Shown: piece after piece, positions 6,762 through 12,816 of the stretch
Numbering within the stretch: the stretch's first letter is position 1
Layout of the letters: every line of letters begins with the position of its first letter
Origin: SVEL01 sp045126215
GTDB lineage: Bacteria > Bacillota > Clostridia > Lachnospirales > Lachnospiraceae
Assembly (NCBI GenBank): GCA_045126215.1
Contig: JBGVOD010000001.1
Coordinates: forward strand, 1-17,379
DNA length: 17,379 nt
Reading direction: 5' to 3'
Position numbers and translations under genes: made by a program
Notes under the pieces: generated by a model
The model's input: only the letters and a program-made list of their open reading frames with translations
Database searches by the model: none
Told to the model about the DNA's origin: nothing

Positions 6762-8142
6762 AAGTATACTAAAAACTACATATGTTTTTTTAACACTTTT
6801 TATTATTATGATTTTGTACCTGCTGTTTTTTACAGTATTTAAGAGTGGTGATATTATTGATAATTCCTATAATAAACGTATTGAAACTCTTAATAATTTT
6901 ACCTACAAAGGAAACATATATGCTGACAATGGTGAAGTAATTGCTTATACAGATAGAGAGTCAGAAGAGAGGGTATATCCTTATAATGATTTGTTCTCTC
7001 ATGTTATTGGTTATACAGGACATGGAAGTACAGGACTTGAATCCACATATAATTACGAAATGCTATGTTCAGATACAAACATTTTCGGTAAGTTTTCAAA
7101 TGAAATAACAGGTAAAAAGAATGATGGTAATTCAATAAATACTACTCTTAATATTGAACTTCAACAAGCCTGCAAATCGGCTCTTTCAACATATAGTGGT
7201 GCAATAATTGTTATGAATCCTAAAAACGGTGACGTTTTATCAATGGTTTCAGGACCATCATTTGATCCGAATACCCTTGATAGTGAGTTTCAGAATCTTA
7301 GTCAAAATGATAATGCTATTTTGCTTAATCGTGCAACACAAGGACTATATACACCAGGTTCAACATTTAAGATTTTTTCTTTGTACGAATATTTAAAAGA
7401 GCATAGAGAAACATATCTTGACTACAGATTCACATGTAGAGGTAAAGTTGATTTTTCGGATTATACAATTCATTGTGCTAATTATGTATGGCACGGAGAT
7501 GAAGATTTATATAGTTCTTTTGCCAACTCATGTAATACATCTTTTGTAAATCTTGCTAAGGATATTGATGTAAATGGTCTTTTAACATTATGCAAAGATA
7601 TGTTATTTAATGAAAAAATGCCACTTGAGATAGATTATAATAGCAGTATTTTTTCACTTGATGAAAACAGTGATGATTTCATGATTTCACAAACAGTAAT
7701 TGGTCAAGGAAAAACACTTATGACACCAATGCATCTGTCTATGATAATGGCTGCAATTGAAAATGATGGTGTACTTATGCAACCAAGATTTGTTACATCA
7801 ATAGTTAATCCAAATGGTGAGATTATAGAAAAGTATGACGCAAAAGAATATAAAACACTCATGCCAAAAGAAGATTCAATGCTTCTTAAAAGCTTTCTTC
7901 TTGAAGTAGTTAAAAGAGGAACTGCATCATCATTATATAACAGTAACTATGTATTAATGGGAAAAACTGGTACAGCAGAACTTGATAAGTCTGATGGAAA
8001 TGTTAATTCTTGGTTTGCAGGTATTCTTGAAACAGGAGAAGAGGCATATGTAATTACTGTTGTTATTGAAAATGTAAATGGAAATTATACGCCCGCAAAA
8101 GATATTGCAAAACAGATAATTGATAAAATACAAAGCAATTAG
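6739..8142 (+). CDS. class B penicillin-binding protein (peptidoglycan transpeptidase, PbpA-like)
   Basis: This is the likely cross-linking partner of the SEDS protein encoded just upstream. One N-terminal membrane anchor (about 13-34) is followed by a short linker domain with GNIYADNGEVIAYTD and GSTGLESTYN, then the transpeptidase domain. All three active-site motifs are intact: S208-T-F-K211 in TPGSTFK, S264-C-N266, and K409-T-G411 in GKTGTAE. At 467 residues it is shorter than typical PBP2/PBP3 (600-700) and close to mycobacterial PbpA; it lacks an NTF2-like insert and PASTA domains. It would be outside the membrane. AAGGAG (6724-6729) lies nine bases before ATG 6739, inside the SEDS gene, so the two are translationally linked. 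A beta-lactam target by family. Confidence 0.93.
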   Translation: MKMQTINKSILKTTYVFLTLFIIMILYLLFFTVFKSGDIIDNSYNKRIETLNNFTYKGNIYADNGEVIAYTDRESEERVYPYNDLFSHVIGYTGHGSTGLESTYNYEMLCSDTNIFGKFSNEITGKKNDGNSINTTLNIELQQACKSALSTYSGAIIVMNPKNGDVLSMVSGPSFDPNTLDSEFQNLSQNDNAILLNRATQGLYTPGSTFKIFSLYEYLKEHRETYLDYRFTCRGKVDFSDYTIHCANYVWHGDEDLYSSFANSCNTSFVNLAKDIDVNGLLTLCKDMLFNEKMPLEIDYNSSIFSLDENSDDFMISQTVIGQGKTLMTPMHLSMIMAAIENDGVLMQPRFVTSIVNPNGEIIEKYDAKEYKTLMPKEDSMLLKSFLLEVVKRGTASSLYNSNYVLMGKTGTAELDKSDGNVNSWFAGILETGEEAYVITVVIENVNGNYTPAKDIAKQIIDKIQSN

Positions 8143-8153
8143 GTGAGGAAGAA

Positions 8154-8804
8154 ATGAATACAAATTTGGAAAATATGAATTTTTCTAAAGAACTTGATAA
8201 AACAATTGAGAATATTATGGCAAGTGATAAGACCCCTTCGTTGCTCATGCATAGTTGTTGTGCACCTTGTAGCAGTTATTGTCTTGAATATTTATCAGAT
8301 TTTTTTGATATTACAGTCTTATATTATAATCCTAATATTTTTCCAAAAGAAGAGTATGAATACAGGATTTCTGAACAGGAGAGGCTTATTAATAATCTAC
8401 CTGTTAAAAATAAAATAAAATTTATAAGTACTGAGTATACACCAAATGACTTTCATAATAAAATTAAAGGTTTTGAAAAAGAACCTGAGGGCGGTAAGAG
8501 ATGCGAAGAATGTTTTAAAATACGTCTGGAATATACTGCAAATCTGGCAAAAGAAATGGGATTTGATTATTTTGTCACTACATTGTCTATCAGCCCACTT
8601 AAAAATTCAAAGCTTTTAAATAAAATTGGTCTAGAAATAGAAAAGAAATATGGTGTAAAGTATTTACTATCAGACTTTAAAAAGAAGAATGGATATAAGC
8701 GTTCTGTTGAACTTTCAAAGATTTATGAGTTATATAGACAGGACTATTGTGGATGTATATATTCAAAACTGGAGAGAGAAAATGAAAAAAGCAAGCTACA
8801 ATAA
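8154..8804 (+). CDS. queH: epoxyqueuosine reductase QueH
   Basis: QueH reduces epoxyqueuosine to queuosine at the wobble position of tRNAs reading NAY codons, replacing the B12-dependent QueG. The 216-residue protein has the family's cysteine pattern: C35-C36-A-P-C39 near the N-terminus in LLMHSCCAPCSSYC, C117-x2-C120 in GGKRCEECF, and C199-G-C201 near the C-terminus. These supply ligands for the iron-sulfur cluster and the neighbouring iron centre in structurally studied QueH. The phrase TTLSISPLKNS is also characteristic. The gene starts 11 bases after the PBP stop with GTGAGGAAG as ribosome binding site. It is the last gene of this run: the terminator stem begins within its last six codons. 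No other queuosine gene is in the window. Assignment is secure. Confidence 0.94.
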   Translation: MNTNLENMNFSKELDKTIENIMASDKTPSLLMHSCCAPCSSYCLEYLSDFFDITVLYYNPNIFPKEEYEYRISEQERLINNLPVKNKIKFISTEYTPNDFHNKIKGFEKEPEGGKRCEECFKIRLEYTANLAKEMGFDYFVTTLSISPLKNSKLLNKIGLEIEKKYGVKYLLSDFKKKNGYKRSVELSKIYELYRQDYCGCIYSKLERENEKSKLQ

Positions 8805-8820
8805 AGCTTGCTTTTCTTAG
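8787..8820. terminator. bidirectional terminator shared by queH (+) and tRNA-Leu (-)
   Basis: AAAAGCAAGCT (8787-8797) and AGCTTGCTTTT (8805-8815) form an 11-bp stem around a 7-base loop. The loop contains the queH stop codon TAA (8802-8804), so the left arm is coding. On the + strand a T-rich tail follows; on the minus strand the A-run at 8785-8790 becomes a T-run. It can therefore stop queH transcription and the opposing tRNA transcript. Confidence 0.85.
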
Positions 8821-8903
8821 TGCCGGCAGTGGGACTTGAACCCACACGTGGTTACCCACAACAGATTTTGAGTCTGCATCGTCTGCCATTCCGACATGCC
8901 GGC
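8821..8903 (-). tRNA. tRNA-Leu, anticodon CAA
   Basis: Read on the minus strand, the 83-base gene has acceptor GCCGGCA pairing with TGCCGGC plus discriminator A, and a D-arm with GGAATGGCAGAC. The anticodon stem GCAGA/TCTGT has loop CTCAAAA, so the anticodon is CAA and reads UUG. A long variable arm, GTGG-GTAA-CCAC, shows a class II tRNA. The T-arm is GTGGG-TTCAAGT-CCCAC. The 3' CCA is not encoded (the next bases are CTA) and must be added by an enzyme. It faces queH and has its own promoter. Confidence 0.95.
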
Positions 8904-8914
8904 GAACAATTGAT

Positions 8915-8943
8915 ATTTTATCACACAGCTATTTAAAAAGCAA
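8915..8943 (-). promoter_or_regulatory. promoter of tRNA-Leu
   Basis: On the minus strand TTGCTT (8943 to 8938), a 17-base spacer and TAAAAT (8920 to 8915) form a sigma-A-type promoter, with a TGA just before the -10 (extended -10). It would start transcription a few bases before the tRNA 5' end at 8903. Confidence 0.65.
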
Positions 8944-8960
8944 GTATTCTTTTTCTTGTT

Positions 8961-8990
8961 TTGACACATATATAAAGTATATGATAAAAT
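8961..8990 (+). promoter_or_regulatory. promoter of the zf-HC2 / polA / coaE operon
   Basis: A perfect -35 TTGACA (8961-8966) is followed, after 18 bases, by TAAAAT (8985-8990) preceded by TG-A (extended -10). Transcription should begin near 8997, about 20 bases before the first start codon. It diverges from the tRNA-Leu promoter, leaving 17 bases between the two -35 boxes. Confidence 0.75.
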
Positions 8991-9017
8991 AAAACTAATT
9001 TTGGTTCATAGGATGGT

Positions 9018-9386
9018 ATGAATATGGATTGTAAGATATTTAACGAAAAGATAAATAGTTTTATAAATGACAACATTGAAGAAGAGGAATTAGAATCTTT
9101 TATAGAGCATTATGAATCATGTGATAATTGCAAAGAGGAAATGGATATATATTTTATGATTCATAATATTTTTGATGTAAACGGAATAGATTCATTTGAC
9201 AAATCAACAAGTGATTTTGAGTATAATCTTAGTGAAAAAAACACAAGTTTTATGGATAAAAAGAAAACCGTTATTTTTAATAATTATAAAAAGACATTGA
9301 TTTTTAAAATGATTTTCCTTATAGGAGAGTGTTTTTCTTCCGGTGTACTGGCATATTTTATATATTTATTATTTTTTTATTTTTAG
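9018..9386 (+). CDS. zf-HC2 anti-sigma-factor-like membrane protein
   Basis: This 122-residue protein has a cytoplasmic zinc-finger pattern, Cys5, His31, Cys35 and Cys38 (H-x3-C-x2-C), which defines the zf-HC2 / ZAS fold of many anti-sigma factors. A polar, acidic middle follows (about 40-85). One membrane segment near the C-terminus (about 94-121) leaves almost nothing outside the cell. No sigma factor gene is adjacent, so what it binds is unknown. It is the first gene behind a strong promoter and is followed 11 bases later by polA, so both should be on one mRNA. AGGATGG at 9010-9016 is close to ATG 9018 and better spaced for in-frame ATG 9024, which may be the true start. Family call is fairly good; function open. 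Confidence 0.75.
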   Translation: MNMDCKIFNEKINSFINDNIEEEELESFIEHYESCDNCKEEMDIYFMIHNIFDVNGIDSFDKSTSDFEYNLSEKNTSFMDKKKTVIFNNYKKTLIFKMIFLIGECFSSGVLAYFIYLLFFYF

Positions 9387-9397
9387 AAAGGTGAATT

Positions 9398-12094
9398 ATG
9401 AGTAAATTATTATTGATAGATGGACACAGTATTTTAAACAGAGCATTTTATGGAATTCCTGATTTAACAAATACAAAAGGACTTCATACAAATGCAGTGT
9501 ATGGTTTTTTGAATATTTTATTTAAAGTTATGGATGAAGAAAAACCGGATAATATGATTGTTGCATTTGACGTTAAGGAAAAGACCTTTAGACATAAACT
9601 TTTTGCTGAATATAAAGGAACAAGAAAGCCTATGCCGGCTGAACTCCATGAACAGGTGCCAATTATAAAGGATGTTCTTAAATCAATGAATGTCTGTGTT
9701 GTTGAAAAACCAGGCTATGAAGCTGATGATGTCCTTGGAACACTTGCTTTTTTAGGCGAGGAGAAAGGCTATGATGTAAGTATTCTTTCAGGAGACCGAG
9801 ATTTATTGCAACTTGCAACAAAAAAAATCAAAATAAGAATTCCTAAGACAAAAAAAGGAACAACCGAAATAGAAGACTATTATTGGGATGATGTTATAAC
9901 AAAGTATCAGGTTAACCCAAGAGAATTTATTGATTTAAAAGCCTTAATGGGGGATACAGCTGATAATATTAAAGGAGTTCAGGGAATAGGTGAAAAGACT
10001 GCAACAAAGATTATTACACAGTTTGGCTCAATCGAAAATGCATTTTTGCATATTGATGAAGTAACTCCAAAGAAGGCCTCTGAATTACTTAAAAATGACT
10101 ATGAAATGGCCAAATTAAGTAAAGTTCTTGCAACTATTGATACAAATGCGCCCCTTGAAGTTAAGATTGAAGATGGAATAATTAATAATCTTTATAATGA
10201 CGAATCATACAAGCTATTAAAAGAACTTGAATTTAAATCTTTACTATCAAAGTTTGATCAAAACATTTCAAAAGAACGTGTTGAAATAGATTTCTTTAAA
10301 AATGTTAGAAATATCGAAAGCAAAGATGATTATGCAAGAATGCTTGAATATATACAAAATAAGGATGAGTTTGGTATTGATATATTATCTTTTGAGGAAC
10401 AGACTGATACACAGATGACTTTTGATTTTCTGAATAATAATATCTCTGGTTCAAACGGCGAAATAACTATATTTGTCATTTCAGATGATGAAATAACATA
10501 CTTATATGATTCCTCAAAACTTAATGGGTACGAGCTGTTTTCTGATGTTGCAAAGCTTCTTGAAAACAAGAATATATCAGTATTTGATTTGAAATCTATA
10601 TTAAAAAAGATGTATATATCAAGATCAAATCAGATTGTAGATATGTCAATAGCCGCATATTTATTAAATCCACTGAAGGATTCTTACGAGTATTCAGATA
10701 TTGCAAGGGATTTTCTCTCTATAATGCTTCCATCAAAAGAAGAAATAAATAAAAAGCAAACACTTAAAGAGATGTATAAAAACAACCCTGAAGATGTATA
10801 TAACATCATGATATATAACGCATCTGTTGCAAATAAAGCTAGAAACATCATTTTAAAACAACTGGATGATTCAAATATGAAAGATTTATACTTTGATATT
10901 GAATTACCACTTATATATTCACTTTTTAAGATGGAACAGACAGGTGTAATGGTTAATAGAAGTGCCTTAAAAGAGTATTCAGATAAATTAAAAATAGACA
11001 TAGACCGACTTGAGCAGGAAATTTATGATGATTCAAATGAAAAGTTTAATATCAATTCACCAAAGCAATTAGGTGATATTTTGTTTGAAAAAATGGGAAT
11101 ACCAGGCGGAAAGAAAACAAAAACCGGATATTCAACATCAGCAGAAGTGTTAGAAGGTTTAAAAGATGAATATCCATTTGTTGAAAAAATTCTTCTATAC
11201 AGACAGTTAACAAAACTTAAGTCAACATATGCTGATGGATTACAAAATTATATTGATCACGATAATAGAATACATGGAACATTTAACCAGACAATTACTG
11301 CTACAGGCAGAATTTCATCAACAGAACCAAATTTACAGAATATACCAATAAGAATGCCTATTGGCTCTGAAATCAGAAAGGTATTTATTCCAAAAGACGG
11401 ATGTGTTTTCGTTGATGCTGATTACTCACAGATTGAACTTCGTATACTTGCGCATATGTCGAAAGATGAATCTCTTATTGAAGCGTATAATAGTGGCAAG
11501 GATATTCATCAAATCACAGCATCCAAGGTATTTGGTGTTCCTATTGATGAAGTTACAAAGACCCAGAGAAGTAATGCAAAAGCAGTTAATTTTGGTATTG
11601 TATATGGAATTAGCTCATTTGGTCTTAGTAAAGATTTAAGTATTTCAAGAAAGGAAGCTTCTGAATACATCGAACAATATTTTGAAACATATAAAGGTGT
11701 CAAAGAATTCCTTGATAATACTGTTAAAAATGCCAAAAGCAATGGATATATAACTACTATGTTTGGCAGAAGGAGACCAATACCTGAATTGTCATCAAAC
11801 AATTATATGCAAAGATCATTTGGTGAAAGAATAGCAATGAATTCACCTATTCAGGGAACTGCTGCCGACATTATGAAAATTGCCATGATTAATGTAGATA
11901 AACGTTTTGAAAAAGAAAATCTTAAATCAAGAATTGTTATTCAGGTTCACGATGAACTTCTGGTCGAGGCATATATCGAAGAAAAGGATATTGTAAGTAA
12001 AATACTGCTTGAAGAAATGTCTAATGCAGCTAATCTGAAAGTTAATCTTGAGATTGGAATTGCATCTGGAAACAACTGGCTGGAGGCACATTAA
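9398..12094 (+). CDS. polA: DNA polymerase I
   Basis: Pol I fills gaps and removes RNA primers in replication and repair. The 898 residues show an N-terminal 5'-3' exonuclease (about 1-290; LLIDGHSILNRAFYG, KPGYEADDVLGTLA, SGDRDLLQL, GDTADNIKGVQGIGEKTA). Next is a 3'-5' exonuclease-like domain (about 305-480) without clear catalytic acidic residues: motif I reads FGIDILSFEEQ. The C-terminal family A polymerase has motif A DADYSQIELR (Asp673, Asp675), motif B R724-x3-K728-x3-F732-x3-Y736-G, and motif C VHDELLVE (His851, Asp852). Proofreading is therefore probably absent, as in several Bacillus-type Pol I enzymes. AAAGGTGA precedes the ATG. The stop shares one base with the coaE start. Confidence 0.97.
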   Translation: MSKLLLIDGHSILNRAFYGIPDLTNTKGLHTNAVYGFLNILFKVMDEEKPDNMIVAFDVKEKTFRHKLFAEYKGTRKPMPAELHEQVPIIKDVLKSMNVCVVEKPGYEADDVLGTLAFLGEEKGYDVSILSGDRDLLQLATKKIKIRIPKTKKGTTEIEDYYWDDVITKYQVNPREFIDLKALMGDTADNIKGVQGIGEKTATKIITQFGSIENAFLHIDEVTPKKASELLKNDYEMAKLSKVLATIDTNAPLEVKIEDGIINNLYNDESYKLLKELEFKSLLSKFDQNISKERVEIDFFKNVRNIESKDDYARMLEYIQNKDEFGIDILSFEEQTDTQMTFDFLNNNISGSNGEITIFVISDDEITYLYDSSKLNGYELFSDVAKLLENKNISVFDLKSILKKMYISRSNQIVDMSIAAYLLNPLKDSYEYSDIARDFLSIMLPSKEEINKKQTLKEMYKNNPEDVYNIMIYNASVANKARNIILKQLDDSNMKDLYFDIELPLIYSLFKMEQTGVMVNRSALKEYSDKLKIDIDRLEQEIYDDSNEKFNINSPKQLGDILFEKMGIPGGKKTKTGYSTSAEVLEGLKDEYPFVEKILLYRQLTKLKSTYADGLQNYIDHDNRIHGTFNQTITATGRISSTEPNLQNIPIRMPIGSEIRKVFIPKDGCVFVDADYSQIELRILAHMSKDESLIEAYNSGKDIHQITASKVFGVPIDEVTKTQRSNAKAVNFGIVYGISSFGLSKDLSISRKEASEYIEQYFETYKGVKEFLDNTVKNAKSNGYITTMFGRRRPIPELSSNNYMQRSFGERIAMNSPIQGTAADIMKIAMINVDKRFEKENLKSRIVIQVHDELLVEAYIEEKDIVSKILLEEMSNAANLKVNLEIGIASGNNWLEAH

Positions 12095-12681
12095 TGAGTA
12101 AAGTTATTGGAATCACAGGTGGAGTTGGCTGTGGCAAATCCACAGTGTTAAAACTATTACAGGAAAAACTTGATGCTTTTGTAATTGAAGCAGACAAAGT
12201 AGGTCATATTGTCATGAAAAAAGGTATGCCTGCATATTATAAAGTTGTCAATTTATTTGGAAATGATGTAGTGGATAATTCAGGAGAAATAGACAGACAG
12301 AAGATTGCAGAAAAGATTTTTTACAATAAAGAACTTCTTTCAAAACAAAATGCAATAATACATCCAGCTGTAAAAAGCTATATTCTAGATAAAATTAACG
12401 AAAATAAAGATAAAGAATACGTTTTTGTTGAAGCAGCACTTTTGATTGAGGCCGGATATAAAGAGTTTCTTGATGAAGTCTGGTATATATATGCATCTGA
12501 AGACACAAGAAAAAACAGATTAATTCAAAACAGAGGTTATTCAACTGAAAAAATCGAAGCAATATTTTCTAATCAATTACAGGAAAGCGAATTTAAAAAA
12601 AGCTGTGACAGAATACTAAACAATAATGGTTCTATTAATGAACTAGAAAATTCAATTGATGAAGCAATAAACTCTTTATAG
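12094..12681 (+). CDS. coaE: dephospho-CoA kinase
   Basis: CoaE phosphorylates dephospho-CoA in the last step of coenzyme A synthesis in the cytoplasm. The 195-residue length is typical. The P-loop GITGGVGCGKST spans residues 6-17 (Lys15, Ser16). The family pattern EADKVGHIV follows (about 33-41), then RQKIAEKIFYN, IIHPAVKSYI, and the lid-region phrase FVEAALLIEAGY. The segment VWYIYASEDTRKNRLIQNRGYS is close to the usual V-x-C/T-x-x-E-x-Q-xx-RL-xx-R-xx motif. Its ATG overlaps the polA TAA by one base, with GGAGG (12082-12086) seven bases upstream, so it is coupled to polA, a common arrangement in Firmicutes. No clear terminator follows. Confidence 0.95.
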   Translation: MSKVIGITGGVGCGKSTVLKLLQEKLDAFVIEADKVGHIVMKKGMPAYYKVVNLFGNDVVDNSGEIDRQKIAEKIFYNKELLSKQNAIIHPAVKSYILDKINENKDKEYVFVEAALLIEAGYKEFLDEVWYIYASEDTRKNRLIQNRGYSTEKIEAIFSNQLQESEFKKSCDRILNNNGSINELENSIDEAINSL

Positions 12682-12717
12682 ATTATGTTTAAAATTATAA
12701 AAAAAGTATATTTTATA

Positions 12718-12746
12718 TGGAATTTATTATAAAAAAACTGTATAAT
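12718..12746 (+). promoter_or_regulatory. promoter for the FtsA-like gene and its operon
   Basis: A perfect -10 TATAAT (12741-12746) is preceded, after 17 bases, by a poor -35 TGGAAT (12718-12723). The predicted start near 12753 leaves a leader of about 64 bases. That leader holds a small GC patch that can fold as GGG-TTAG-CCC (12775-12784), flanked by TGAT/ATCA, and then AAGGAG before the ATG. I do not recognise it as a riboswitch. Confidence 0.5.
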
Positions 12747-12816
12747 TTAGGTAAAAACATGAATATATGCTGATGGGTTAGCCCTGAAATCATTTTAAAA
12801 TATAAAGGAGAAATAA

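Noticed and set aside
12682..12740. Terminator after coaE
   Set aside because: The stretch is A/T-rich but I found no stable stem followed by a T-run, so read-through into the FtsA-like gene is possible.
12747..12816. Possible riboswitch in the leader of the FtsA-like gene
   Set aside because: Only a tiny GGG/CCC hairpin with a weak flanking TGAT/ATCA pairing; no known riboswitch core was recognised and the leader is too short.
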